A stretch of DNA of 64,000 bases, taken from an uncultured Oscillibacter sp. Its GTDB lineage: Bacteria; Bacillota; Clostridia; Oscillospirales; Oscillospiraceae. Where the stretch lies: assembly GCA_910585245.1 (NCBI GenBank), contig CAJUCO010000001.1:204413-268412 (forward strand). Direction: 5' to 3'. Shown here in pieces: positions 35,085 through 43,368 of the stretch (position 1 is the stretch's first letter; the number at the start of each line of letters is the position of its first letter). The notes beneath the pieces were generated by a model. That model did not search any database. It saw nothing but the letters and a program-made list of their open reading frames with translations, and was not told the origin of the DNA. The translations under genes were made by a program, and so were the position numbers.

Positions 35085-35795
35085 ATGTTTGAGGATCTGA
35101 AAGCCTTTTTAGGCTGTCCCTGCACCGAACTCCCCGCCGGGACGCCGGTGGAGAAAATCATGGAAGCCTATCAATCCGCAAAAGCCCGGAGCATTAAAGA
35201 GGGCTTTGTGCCACTGCTTATCTCCGCAGCGGACTGGGAGGAGGACGTGGACATCCCCCGGAAAACATCCCCCTCGGCGTACTTGAAGCAGCTCCAGGCC
35301 ACGGAGGTGCCGGAGGGCAAGGCTTTTTTCCAGCAGCGGACTTCGTATTGGAAGGAAGAGGCGGAAGGTGATTCCTGGCCTGACGAGGCCGTCCTGAGCC
35401 CCATGGAGGGCGGCGAGGCCATCCACCACTTTCTGGGAATCGCCAACTACCAGGGCAAAACCATCCCCTTGGTGCTGGCGGAAATCCCGGCGGAACATCC
35501 CTGGGAGGTCTTTGCCTGGATGCCCTTCGGCGGCTGGAACGAGTGCCCCAGTGATGGGGAGCACATAGCGGCAGCCAAATACTGGTACAAAAAATACGGA
35601 GCCGTCCCGGCAGTGATCACCCGGGACGTTCTGGAGTACGACCTCTCCGCCCCGGTAAAACGGGAGGAGGCCATGGAGCTTGCTATGGAGCAATACGCCT
35701 TCTGCCCGGACATCGTGGACCAGGGCTGTGAGAGTGTGGGTTATCTGGCGGACTCCCTATCCAAGTCCACCAAGTGGTTCTTCTGGTGGGATTAA
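35085..35795 (+). CDS. DUF4253-like protein
   Basis: A 236-residue cytosolic protein. The C-terminal third (MPFGGWNECPSDGEHIAAAKYWYKKYGAVPAVITRDVLEY, and the ending YLADSLSKSTKWFFWWD) matches the DUF4253 pattern I recognise. Function is unknown. It lies 16 bp after tatD with GTAGGAGG as ribosome site, so it is probably co-transcribed. It ends directly at a hairpin element. Confidence 0.8.
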   Translation: MFEDLKAFLGCPCTELPAGTPVEKIMEAYQSAKARSIKEGFVPLLISAADWEEDVDIPRKTSPSAYLKQLQATEVPEGKAFFQQRTSYWKEEAEGDSWPDEAVLSPMEGGEAIHHFLGIANYQGKTIPLVLAEIPAEHPWEVFAWMPFGGWNECPSDGEHIAAAKYWYKKYGAVPAVITRDVLEYDLSAPVKREEAMELAMEQYAFCPDIVDQGCESVGYLADSLSKSTKWFFWWD

Positions 35796-35823
35796 CCTAC
35801 TTTTTCTTGAGAGAAAAAGTAGG
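35796..35823. repeat. Dispersed hairpin element, copy 2
   Basis: An 11-bp perfect stem (CCTACTTTTTC / GAAAAAGTAGG, 6-nt loop) immediately after the DUF4253 stop codon. Its core CTTTTTCTTGAGAGAAAAAG is 19/20 identical to 25523-25542. It has no T tract, so it is not a typical terminator. Confidence 0.55.
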
Positions 35824-35911
35824 CAAAAGAGCTTTCCCACGCCCTGAATGTCTGGAGAACATCCAACCCGAAGCGACGGCGACGAAGGCTGGCCGGAAAG
35901 GACAGAGACGA

Positions 35912-36772
35912 ATGAAGAGACGGTTTCTTTTCCCTCTCACACTGTTTATGCTGGCGGTACTGGCCGGATGTGAGACCCCCACCCCGGAGGAACCGGAGGC
36001 TTTGCCGGACAAGTCCCCGGCAGAAGCCGTCTTCCTGCCGGAGCCCCGGCGGCTGGAACCCCTCTCCGCCCCCGCCGTGGTGACGGAGGGGCGGGCCCCG
36101 GCAGAGAACTATGACCTGCCGTCCTCCATAACCGACCCCCGGTATAACCCAGAGGGCTGGATCCACGGCGGTGTGGTGGGTTTTCTGGCGGAAGCGCCGG
36201 AAGCAGACGCAGCCTTTTACGCCGTCCCCTATCAGGCCAATGGAGAGAGTCCCGCCCTCATTCGCTGGGGAAACAGTTTGGCAGAATTCGACTGGTCCTT
36301 TCTTACGCCCAGGACAATCCTGCCCAGAATGAAATGCTTTGATGTAGACGGTGACCGGGAGGATGAACTGATCGTCATCTGCTACATTGGCAGCGGGACC
36401 GGCGTCTCCATTGAAGAGCTGCATATTCTGGAGAAAGGCCCGGACGGAACCTTAACCGCCTATACGTTCCCTACGTGCCTTTGGCAAGAGCAACTTCCCG
36501 CACTGTTTGCTACCGCCGAACCCGGCGGCAGAGCCTTCGCCATATTGGGCCATGAGCTGGTGGAGCTTCAGGACGGGAATCTGGATTTGGATACGGCTTC
36601 CTCCGGTCTAATCGCCGGGTTCAGCATAGAGGAATGGGGCGGCCTCCGGTTCCAGGGTGCGTTCTGTATGAGCCATAAGGGCAGCGCCGCCCCCTGCTAT
36701 GTAGCGGAAACCTCTGCCGGGATTCTCTATCGGGACGGTATGTTTACTCTGACGCAAATCCACCTGAGCTGA
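35912..36772 (+). CDS. Putative lipoprotein, VCBS/FG-GAP-like repeat region possible
   Basis: A 286-residue protein with a lipoprotein signal (RRFLFPLTLFMLAVLAGC). The mature part has FDVDGDREDELIVICYIGSGTG (about 145-166), a DxDGDxxDE calcium-type motif as in FG-GAP/VCBS beta-propeller repeats. No enzyme motif is seen. The ATG at 35912 has only a weak purine-rich site. It is probably anchored to the outer membrane face. Confidence 0.75.
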   Translation: MKRRFLFPLTLFMLAVLAGCETPTPEEPEALPDKSPAEAVFLPEPRRLEPLSAPAVVTEGRAPAENYDLPSSITDPRYNPEGWIHGGVVGFLAEAPEADAAFYAVPYQANGESPALIRWGNSLAEFDWSFLTPRTILPRMKCFDVDGDREDELIVICYIGSGTGVSIEELHILEKGPDGTLTAYTFPTCLWQEQLPALFATAEPGGRAFAILGHELVELQDGNLDLDTASSGLIAGFSIEEWGGLRFQGAFCMSHKGSAAPCYVAETSAGILYRDGMFTLTQIHLS

Positions 36773-36794
36773 CAATCAATAAGGAGCAATCTCT

Positions 36795-37415
36795 ATGGAA
36801 AAAGGTTTTACCATCACCTATGAGTACGGGGAAAACCTGTACGTCAACGCAACAAACCGTTGCAATTTCAACTGTGAATTCTGCCTCCGGCACAACGGCC
36901 ACGGAGGCAGCATCTACAGCCATAACCTCTGGCTGGAGCGGGAGCCCACCCGGGAGGAGATTCTGACAGACATTGAAAGCCGGAACCTCTCCCAATATAA
37001 ACAGCTGGTGTTCTGCGGTTTCGGCGAGCCCAGCTACCGGATTGATGATATCTGTTGGGTCATTGACCAGTTAAAGGCCAAGGGCAAAAAGCCCTTCACC
37101 CGCATGGACACCAACGGAACCGGGAACCTAATCCATGGACGGGACATCTGTCCGGACTTTGCCGGACGGTTTGACATGGTGTCCATTTCCCTGAACACCG
37201 ATACGGCAGAGAAGTACGACGCCCTCTGCCATCCGGTCCATGAGGGGGCCTTTGAGGCCATGAAATCTTTCGCCAAGGAACTACAAATGTATGTACCCAC
37301 CGTCATGATGACGGTGGTGGATACCATTCCCAAGGAAGAAATTGAGAACTGCCGGAACATTTGTGAGAAGGAAATCGGAGCGGTTTACCGGGTGCGGGAA
37401 TATATTGAAGACTGA
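36795..37415 (+). CDS. TatD-associated radical SAM protein (TIGR04038 type)
   Basis: A 206-residue radical SAM protein with CNFNCEFC (CX3CX2C, about residues 23-30) and GFGEPSYR (about 75-82). Start and motifs match the short TatD-linked family, which often lies next to tatD; here tatD is 1.7 kb upstream with two genes between. The reaction is unknown. The ribosome site is AAGGAGC. The protein lacks an additional C-terminal cluster domain, which suits a minimal radical SAM enzyme. Confidence 0.88.
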   Translation: MEKGFTITYEYGENLYVNATNRCNFNCEFCLRHNGHGGSIYSHNLWLEREPTREEILTDIESRNLSQYKQLVFCGFGEPSYRIDDICWVIDQLKAKGKKPFTRMDTNGTGNLIHGRDICPDFAGRFDMVSISLNTDTAEKYDALCHPVHEGAFEAMKSFAKELQMYVPTVMMTVVDTIPKEEIENCRNICEKEIGAVYRVREYIED

Positions 37416-37562
37416 ACGATTCTTCTTTGGACGGTGATGACAACTCATTTCGCGACATAATATCCTGGTCTATTTGTTTTGAAGAGGCGGTTAAATATAC
37501 CCTTTGCCCTTTCATTGCTAGACTACAAGGGCGAGAAAAAAGTAGAAAGGAGAGAAGAACCT

Positions 37563-37808
37563 ATGAATTTCTTCGGTATAATCGGAGCTCTGATTATGGG
37601 CGCACTCGTAGGGTGGATTGCCGGAAAATTGATGGATGCGGAAGGCAGCCTGTTTCGTAACATTCTCATCGGTATTATAGGCTCCGCAGTGGGCGGCACA
37701 GTATTTGGTCTGTTGGGCTTTTACGCCCATGGCTGGATCGCCAATCTGATCGTCAATGTCGCGGGCGCCTGCCTTTTTATCTGGCTTGGGCGGAAATTGT
37801 TCCACTGA
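37563..37808 (+). CDS. GlsB/YeaQ/YmgE-family small membrane protein
   Basis: An 81-residue protein with three membrane helices and the family pattern IMGALVGWIAGKLM...IGIIGSAVGG. The ATG at 37563 follows AAAGGAGAG. Transglycosylase-associated or stress-related roles have been suggested for relatives (GlsB, YeaQ). It is a single gene with its own terminator. Confidence 0.88.
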   Translation: MNFFGIIGALIMGALVGWIAGKLMDAEGSLFRNILIGIIGSAVGGTVFGLLGFYAHGWIANLIVNVAGACLFIWLGRKLFH

Positions 37809-37820
37809 GTCTTGGAATAT

Positions 37821-37858
37821 GAAAAGGGCTTTCACGATATGTAGTGAAAGCCCTTTTC
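37821..37858. terminator. Bidirectional terminator between GlsB-like and VOC genes
   Basis: Perfect 15-bp stem GAAAAGGGCTTTCAC / GTGAAAGCCCTTTTC with an 8-nt loop between convergent genes. Confidence 0.9.
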
Positions 37859-37861
37859 CCT

Positions 37862-38260
37862 TTACAGCATTTGCAGCAGCTCAATTTGCTCTCCGGATGG
37901 TCCGGTAAAAAACCAATTCTGCAACCCTCCAAAGAGATCCGGCAGCACTTTTTTCTCCGGCGTCATAAAGGTGTTCACCCCCGCTGCCCGAATAGCGGCG
38001 GCGGCGGCATCCAAGTCATCCACCAGAAGGGCGAAGTGAGGAATATTCCCCTCTCCCATGGGCATGGTCCCAGGGTTTTGGATCAGCTCCAGCGTAATGC
38101 CGCCAAAAAGCACCAGCGCCAGCTTTTTCTCCCCCTCCGGCGTGGGGACGCAGCCTTGATCTTTCAGAGAGCCTCCCAGCTTTTCATAAAAGGCGATGCT
38201 CTCCTCTATATTTCGCGTATAAATAGCCACGTGCCCTAAACCCTGATTATGCTTGTTCAT
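37862..38260 (-). CDS. VOC (glyoxalase-like) family protein
   Basis: A 132-residue single-domain VOC fold protein with two beta-alpha-beta-beta-beta halves: GHVAIYTRNIEESIAFYEKLGG at the N-terminus and HFALLVDDLDAAAAAIRAAG in the second half. His10, Glu58, His75 and Glu127 are plausible metal ligands. The pattern resembles lactoylglutathione lyase or fosfomycin-resistance-like proteins; substrate is unknown. Single-gene unit. Confidence 0.83.
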   Translation of the reverse strand: MNKHNQGLGHVAIYTRNIEESIAFYEKLGGSLKDQGCVPTPEGEKKLALVLFGGITLELIQNPGTMPMGEGNIPHFALLVDDLDAAAAAIRAAGVNTFMTPEKKVLPDLFGGLQNWFFTGPSGEQIELLQML

Positions 38261-38281
38261 TTTGATCTCTCCTCAATAGCC

Positions 38282-38307
38282 AAAGAGGGACCCGAAGGTC
38301 CCTCTTT
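38282..38307. terminator. Hairpin between thiolase and VOC genes
   Basis: AAAGAGGGACC-CGAA-GGTCCCTCTTT perfect stem about 100 bp beyond the thiolase stop codon, in the leader side of the VOC gene; it probably terminates the minus-strand thiolase transcript. Confidence 0.75.
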
Positions 38308-38409
38308 AAAAATCTGACATTTTCGATTGCGTAGCTCCCGCTCTATGTGTACTCCACCAAAATTCTGCTTCGCAAAATCATGTGTGGTCACAAACTTTAA
38401 AGGAAGCAA

Positions 38410-39666
38410 TCAGCACTTTTCAAAGATGGTGGCAACTCCCATGCCGCCGCCGATGCAGAGAGTCGCGAGGCCCTTCTTGGCATCGTCGCGCTTTTGCATC
38501 TCATGCAGCAATGTGACGATAATCCGTGCGCCAGAAGCGCCCACAGGGTGGCCCAGGGCAATGGCGCCACCGTTGACATTCAATTTGGCGGGATCAAAGC
38601 CCAGCTCGCGGCCCACCGCAATGGACTGGGCGGCAAAGGCCTCGTTGGCTTCAATGAGGTCGATATCGTCAATGGTCACACCGGCTTTCGCCATGGCCTG
38701 ACGGGAGGCAGGCACAGGGCCCACACCCATGATCTTGGGGTCCACGCCACCCTGACCCCAACCAATGAGCTTGGCCATGGGCTTCAGGCCGTATTTCTCC
38801 ACGGCTTCGCCGGAGGCCAGGACGATGGCGGCCGCGCCGTCGTTGATTCCGGAGGCATTGGCCGCGGTAACACGCTGTTGACCCTTATCTTCCGTTTCCT
38901 TCTTTCCGGTGACCTCGAAGGTATGGACAACCTCAGGATTAGGGGACTCGGGACCCACGGGGAACGCGCCGCGCAGCTTTCCGATACCCTCGGCAGTGAC
39001 ACCGGCCTTGGGGAACTCGTCAACCTTGAAGTCCACGACCTGCTTTTTCACCTTCACCGGAACGGGGACGATCTCAGCTTCAAACTTGCCAGCGGCCTGA
39101 GCGGCCTCGGTCTTTTGCTGGGAGGCAGCGGCAAATTCGTCCTGCTCCTGGCGGGTGATTCCCCAGATGTCGTTGATATTTTCCGCAGTGGTACCCATGT
39201 GGTAATTATTGTAAGCATCCCAGAGACCGTCTTTGATCATGGTGTCTACCAGCTTTTTGTCGCCCATCCGGGCACCCCACCGGGCGTCCATGGAGGCGAA
39301 GGGAGCGGAACTCATGTTCTCAGTGCCGCCGCAGACGACCACGTCGGCGTCCCCGGCCAGGATGGAGCGGGCGCCTTCAATGAGAGACTTCATGCCAGAA
39401 CCGCAAACCATACCCACAGTGTAAGCGGGAACAGAGTAAGGAATACCGGCCTTAATGGAGACCTGGCGGGCCACATTCTGGCCCTGGGCAGCGGTGAGGA
39501 TGCAGCCGAACATGACCTCATCCACATTCTCCGGCGCAACACCGGCGCGGTTCAGGGCCTCTTTGACCACAATCGCACCCAGCTCCGCAGCAGGAGTGTT
39601 CTTCAAACTGCCACCAAAGGAGCCGATGGCGGTGCGGCAGCAGTTTACAACATAAAGATCTTTCAT
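38410..39666 (-). CDS. Acetyl-CoA C-acetyltransferase (thiolase)
   Basis: A 418-residue thiolase II with catalytic Cys88 (MVCGSGMKS), NEAFAAQ (about 341), His373 (GHPVGASG) and Cys404 (CIGGGMG). It condenses two acetyl-CoA to acetoacetyl-CoA, the entry step of the butyryl-CoA/butyrate route. It is some 25 residues longer than typical ThlA because of an insertion at about 236-264, between LRGAF and VTAANASGIND, in a substrate-loop region. No crt/bcd genes are adjacent. Two Rex-type boxes flank its promoter. Confidence 0.95.
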   Translation of the reverse strand: MKDLYVVNCCRTAIGSFGGSLKNTPAAELGAIVVKEALNRAGVAPENVDEVMFGCILTAAQGQNVARQVSIKAGIPYSVPAYTVGMVCGSGMKSLIEGARSILAGDADVVVCGGTENMSSAPFASMDARWGARMGDKKLVDTMIKDGLWDAYNNYHMGTTAENINDIWGITRQEQDEFAAASQQKTEAAQAAGKFEAEIVPVPVKVKKQVVDFKVDEFPKAGVTAEGIGKLRGAFPVGPESPNPEVVHTFEVTGKKETEDKGQQRVTAANASGINDGAAAIVLASGEAVEKYGLKPMAKLIGWGQGGVDPKIMGVGPVPASRQAMAKAGVTIDDIDLIEANEAFAAQSIAVGRELGFDPAKLNVNGGAIALGHPVGASGARIIVTLLHEMQKRDDAKKGLATLCIGGGMGVATIFEKC

Positions 39667-39741
39667 GATGTTCCTCCGTTTTGTAATATTTTGGCAGCTC
39701 GGCGGGCCGCCGGACTCTCAACGGGCGAGACGGGTACCAAA

Positions 39742-39759
39742 TTGTCAATTTTTTGACAA
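39742..39759. promoter_or_regulatory. Rex-type operator downstream of the thiolase start site
   Basis: TTGTCAA-TTTT-TTGACAA is a perfect 7-4-7 inverted repeat matching the Rex pattern TTGTnAA-N4-TTnACAA. It lies between the -10 box and the thiolase gene, where a bound NADH-sensing Rex would block elongation or initiation. Confidence 0.8.
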
Positions 39760-39786
39760 GCCAGCGAACACCCTTCTCTGCGTATT

Positions 39787-39815
39787 ATTATAGAGTCTTC
39801 TCTCCCTTTCGTCAA
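39787..39815 (-). promoter_or_regulatory. Sigma-A promoter of thiolase
   Basis: Minus strand TTGACG (39810-39815), 17 bp, TATAAT (39787-39792). Confidence 0.88.
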
Positions 39816-39840
39816 TGGGCTTTCATCAGGTTTTACAATT

Positions 39841-39858
39841 TCGTTAAATCTTTGACAA
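39841..39858. promoter_or_regulatory. Second Rex-like box upstream of the thiolase promoter
   Basis: TCGTTAA-ATCT-TTGACAA matches the Rex pattern with one mismatch. It lies 25 bp upstream of the -35 box. From here to 40034 no further feature was seen. Confidence 0.55.
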
Positions 39859-40034
39859 CATCATGGCTGTTTTCGTCAAGGTGACGAAAATCCATCCTTT
39901 TCCAATCTCCAAAGGGGGCCCTCGAACGCTCCCAAGGCCACTGCCATACACCGCAAAAAGCGGCCGGAAGCTAAACTGGAGCCCCCGTGGGCAAGGTGTT
40001 CGAGGCGCGGCAATGAGGGCATTTGAACGGACGG

Positions 40035-41036
40035 CTATTTTTCTTGCCGCAGCTTCGCAAGCGCTTCATCGAAGACGGCGGCGTCCAGAAGGTCATAGGC
40101 CGGAGTGGTCTGAACCAGAGCCCCTTCCGCCGCCGCCTGAAGCAGGCGGTCAAATGCTTCCCCCGCCAGAGCCTCTCCCTCAGTGGCCAGACGCTGGAGG
40201 ATGGAAAACCCCTCCTCCGACTCGACAATGCCGGAGTATTGGCCTTCCTCCAGGGCCTTGGCTGCCTCCTCCAGCGCCTTGGGAAGCGTTCCGTCTCCTG
40301 GCAGCAAAGTCCGGGGCCCTGCTCCGTCGTCCCCCTCCGCCGCCAGAGCCGGAAAAGCCGCCTCCGGGTCCTCCGCCCCGTTGAGACGGGAAAAGACCTC
40401 CGCCGCTTTTTCCCGGGCGGCCTCCCGGTCTTCTCCGGCTGAAATCAAGATGCGGTTCACCGTCAGACTGTCCACCTGATCCAAAAGTCCCGACAATTCG
40501 CTGCCCTCTGTGAGACACAGCTGGTAGAGCTTTGCGTAAAGCATCCCGACCTCTGACAATTCCTCGGAACGCAGACGATCCAGCCCCAGGTCTGCCAACT
40601 CTTTCAAGTACATCTCCTCCCCGCCGTGGATTGCGGACTGTTCCTCCCAGGTTTTTGTCAGGGCAGCCCGCTCCGCCTCGCTGAGCACGCAGCCATAGCG
40701 TACCGCCCAATTCTCCACCGTGGCGTAAAGCGCCGTGTTGGCCAGGGCCTGGTCCTTGGCGTAGTCCGCCAGAGTACCGCCGGTGACGGGGGACTCCCAG
40801 TCCAGTGTCAGGCCGGAGTCCTTATACTTCTCCCGGATCTGGTCACAGGTGAAGGCCAGCCAATAGAGGTAGCGCCACGCGGGAATCTCCCGGCCGTCCA
40901 CTGTCAGTAACACCAGCTCCTCTCCCAATTTTGCGGCCCGTCCCAGTAAAGAAACGTCCTCTTTCTCTCTTTTTAAAGCACAGCCGCTAAGCACCAGGCA
41001 CAGGGTCAGGACCAAGGCCGTCATCCGTTTCCTCAT
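40035..41036 (-). CDS. PrsA/SurA-like foldase lipoprotein
   Basis: A 333-residue protein with a lipoprotein signal (MRKRMTALVLTLCLVLSGC, Cys19), a helical SurA-N-like region (about 40-190) and a degenerate parvulin-like C-terminal part (about 205-310, VNRILISAGEDREAAREKAAEVFSRL and EGQYSGIVESEEGFSILQRL). This order fits PrsA/SurA-type extracytoplasmic chaperones. The parvulin active-site pattern is weak, so isomerase activity is uncertain. The ATG at 41034-41036 follows AAAAGGAGT. Confidence 0.78.
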   Translation of the reverse strand: MRKRMTALVLTLCLVLSGCALKREKEDVSLLGRAAKLGEELVLLTVDGREIPAWRYLYWLAFTCDQIREKYKDSGLTLDWESPVTGGTLADYAKDQALANTALYATVENWAVRYGCVLSEAERAALTKTWEEQSAIHGGEEMYLKELADLGLDRLRSEELSEVGMLYAKLYQLCLTEGSELSGLLDQVDSLTVNRILISAGEDREAAREKAAEVFSRLNGAEDPEAAFPALAAEGDDGAGPRTLLPGDGTLPKALEEAAKALEEGQYSGIVESEEGFSILQRLATEGEALAGEAFDRLLQAAAEGALVQTTPAYDLLDAAVFDEALAKLRQEK

Positions 41037-41164
41037 CGCTCCCACTCCTTTTATCATGGTAGGTTGTCCGGAACCATTATATTGGAAGGGCGCGGTGGTT
41101 ATGACTGTAATCGAATAGCCGTGCCCTGGCTTTTCAAGCTCTCCCCGCTTCCCTGGAAAAAGCA

Positions 41165-41192
41165 AAACCCCATGGAGTACTCCATGGGGTTT
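41165..41192 (-). terminator. Terminator of the MazF-like unit
   Basis: A 28-bp perfect palindrome centred on GTAC (41177-41180) right after the MazF-like stop codon; on the minus strand it is followed by TGCTTTTTCC. Confidence 0.82.
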
Positions 41193-41199
41193 CAACATC

Positions 41200-41547
41200 T
41201 CAGGCCACTTCCAGCTGCTGCCTCATGGCCTGTTCAAGTTCCTGCATTTTCCCGGAATTCGCCAAGGACCCCACCCAAAAACACAGTCGGGCCTTGGGCA
41301 AAGCGGTGAGCTGTTCCACCAGGGCGGTGCTCTTCTTCCTCAGGCCAAACCCTGTCACGCCCACGTGGCAGGGCATAGGCGGCTTGGCGGAAGAGGTCAG
41401 CGGCACCACCGTAACCACTCCCGAACCCCGGTTGGTCAAATCGCTGCTGACAACAATCACCGGATGCTGCCCTCGAAGCACATCGCCTCCGGCGCAAATA
41501 AGGTCCGCCATCCAGAGGTCGCCACGCCGTACACATCGCTTTTTCAT
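41200..41547 (-). CDS. MazF/PemK-like protein with altered catalytic position
   Basis: A 115-residue protein with the MazF/PemK layout: RRGDLWMADL, then HPVIVVSSDLTNRGSGVVTVVPLTS, and a C-terminal helix. MazF toxins are sequence-specific RNases. Thr51 (PLTS) matches the conserved catalytic Thr, but the Arg of the (G)xRP motif (Arg25 in Bacillus EndoA) is His28 here (RGQHP), so activity may be changed. No MazE-like antitoxin is adjacent. Instead the start overlaps, as ATGA, the end of a degenerate HsdM-HsdS fusion, implying tight translational coupling and perhaps direct interaction. Confidence 0.85.
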   Translation of the reverse strand: MKKRCVRRGDLWMADLICAGGDVLRGQHPVIVVSSDLTNRGSGVVTVVPLTSSAKPPMPCHVGVTGFGLRKKSTALVEQLTALPKARLCFWVGSLANSGKMQELEQAMRQQLEVA

Positions 41548-43319
41548 AGATCATCCTCCATTTCCGTTTGTTGATAAAAGCGCTTATAAGCCCGCTGCCT
41601 TTCCGCTTCCAGTGCTTCAAGCTGCTCTTCGACAAGCGCATTCGCCTCTCGGAGCTCCGCTGCGCACTGAGTTTGCTTTGCAAGCGGGATATAATGGAGC
41701 GGAAAACGCTCCAAGTCCGCCGCACGGATCATGGGAATACTGCTGCCCATCTGGATCCGTTGAAACGCCTGCCACCCTGTGGGGCTCTGCAAAAAATAGT
41801 AAAGATACCACGGATCCACCTTCGCCCGGTCCACGCGAATTCCCAGGAAGTCATGGGAAAGGAGCAAGGAAGCGTCTTCCGAAACGAGACACAACTTGAT
41901 CGCCTTCCCCTTACAGGACACCAAGATATCTCCCTCGCAGATCCGATACCGCATCTGCTTTTCACCGTCGGTAACATCATAGCGGGTTACGCCCTCCTTA
42001 CGGATTTCCCCATCCCGCACATCAGAAAGGCGCAACACCCCAATTCCCGTCTCACTGCGGGAAAGCCCCGCCACATTGATTCCCCGATAAATCTTGGCCA
42101 CTTCTCCCAGCTCCACCGTCTCCCGGATTTGAGCATCACCACTCTCCTTCACGGAATTGTGAACCCTCCACTGGCCGCCGTCGTTTCTCCACTCGGTGGG
42201 CAAGTAACGCTGGGGAGATAGGTTATAGTCATTCATGGCAAACTCGCAAGCCGGTATATTCCGTTCTTGAACCGCGGGGGAAACGCAGATTGCCCGGCCA
42301 GTCTTGAAGTAATTTTTCCTGCCCAGCAGCTCGGAAACCGGAAGCTCCATCATTCGGATGGCCTCTCCCCTCTTTCGTCCCTTGCGCAAGACCACCAGAG
42401 ACGTCGCCGGAGCAGACGGCCAGAAAGGGGCGCTGTTTTTCGGCAAGGCAATAACGGCGTCCAACACATTCTGATTCAACAAATATTCCCGAAAAGCCCG
42501 ATTTCGCGCATTGAACAACGCGCCGTTTGGAACCCTGCAAATGCCTACTCCAGTTTCATTCAGCGCCTCAAGCTGGCGATAGGCAAAAGACCAGTCCTTG
42601 CCGCAAACGAGGGAATCGGAAATGTAAATCGAACTTCCTGCCTGTAAAGGGGGGAACATAATAGACAGGTCCACCTTGGAGGACGGTTCTTCTGTGCGCA
42701 GGCAATCCTTGTCCGTCTGCTCAAAGGAGAAACCGTGGATCTTTGCCCGCAGGACAGAGAGACGGTACAGATGCTGGTCCCCCTCGCTGGTGAGCACCTG
42801 AAGCGGCAGCTTTTTTTCTTTCCAGATCCGGGCTATTTTCAGCGCCACGCCTCCCATGCCAGAAGTTCCATTGTAAAACGTGCCGCCACTCTCAGGCAGA
42901 AGCTTGATCGCCAAACGCTCCAGCCAAGACGACACCGCCAGATCAGGGCGGTAAGCCCGGGCAAAATGGGGATTGATCAGCCGCTCCAAAAAAACGCGCA
43001 GCTTTCTCTTGTCTTCGCCAAACCCTACCCAATAGGAAAAGAGCTTCTGAAAGTCCTCCTCTCTCAGGCGTGTTTGCGAAAACCCGCGGAAAGAGGCGGC
43101 GGCCTCTGGGTCTGTCTCGTTCAAGGCGTTATAAACCATCTCTTCGAAATCATCTTGCCGGACCTGGCCGTCTTGTAACTTTTGAACCGCCTCATTGTCC
43201 AAAAAGTAAAGACCCACACAGATTGAAATACACCGCGTCAAAAAATCAACGCTGGTATAGCCCATGTTCCAGCGGCGGGAGAGGCTTTCTTGAACAGGAT
43301 CAGGAGAGATCGGGGACAC
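41544..43319 (-). CDS. Degenerate type I methyltransferase-specificity (HsdM-HsdS half) fusion protein
   Basis: A 591-residue protein. Residues about 20-370 resemble an N6-adenine type I methyltransferase (helical N-terminus, Rossmann-like core). However, the SAM motif reads FYNGTSGMGG (148-157) instead of a DPxxGTGG form, and the catalytic NPPF/Y reads FPPL (222-225), so methylation should be lost. Residues about 400-545 form one HsdS target-recognition domain (VELGEVAKIYRGINVAG, then ILVSCKGKAIKLCLVSEDASLLL), and 550-588 a coiled-coil helix. One TRD per chain implies dimeric, symmetric DNA recognition. The start is a GTG at 43317-43319 after GAGGTGG. No hsdR is seen. Confidence 0.82.
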   Translation of the reverse strand: MSPISPDPVQESLSRRWNMGYTSVDFLTRCISICVGLYFLDNEAVQKLQDGQVRQDDFEEMVYNALNETDPEAAASFRGFSQTRLREEDFQKLFSYWVGFGEDKRKLRVFLERLINPHFARAYRPDLAVSSWLERLAIKLLPESGGTFYNGTSGMGGVALKIARIWKEKKLPLQVLTSEGDQHLYRLSVLRAKIHGFSFEQTDKDCLRTEEPSSKVDLSIMFPPLQAGSSIYISDSLVCGKDWSFAYRQLEALNETGVGICRVPNGALFNARNRAFREYLLNQNVLDAVIALPKNSAPFWPSAPATSLVVLRKGRKRGEAIRMMELPVSELLGRKNYFKTGRAICVSPAVQERNIPACEFAMNDYNLSPQRYLPTEWRNDGGQWRVHNSVKESGDAQIRETVELGEVAKIYRGINVAGLSRSETGIGVLRLSDVRDGEIRKEGVTRYDVTDGEKQMRYRICEGDILVSCKGKAIKLCLVSEDASLLLSHDFLGIRVDRAKVDPWYLYYFLQSPTGWQAFQRIQMGSSIPMIRAADLERFPLHYIPLAKQTQCAAELREANALVEEQLEALEAERQRAYKRFYQQTEMEDDL

Positions 43320-43340
43320 GGCGTTCCACCTCGCTTTCTT

Positions 43341-43357
43341 GAATAATTTGATTATTC
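43341..43357. promoter_or_regulatory. Operator-like inverted repeat O1
   Basis: GAATAAT-TTG-ATTATTC, a perfect 7-3-7 dyad located between the -10 box and the fusion gene start, at about +5 to +21. Confidence 0.75.
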
Positions 43358-43368
43358 CTCATGCGCTT

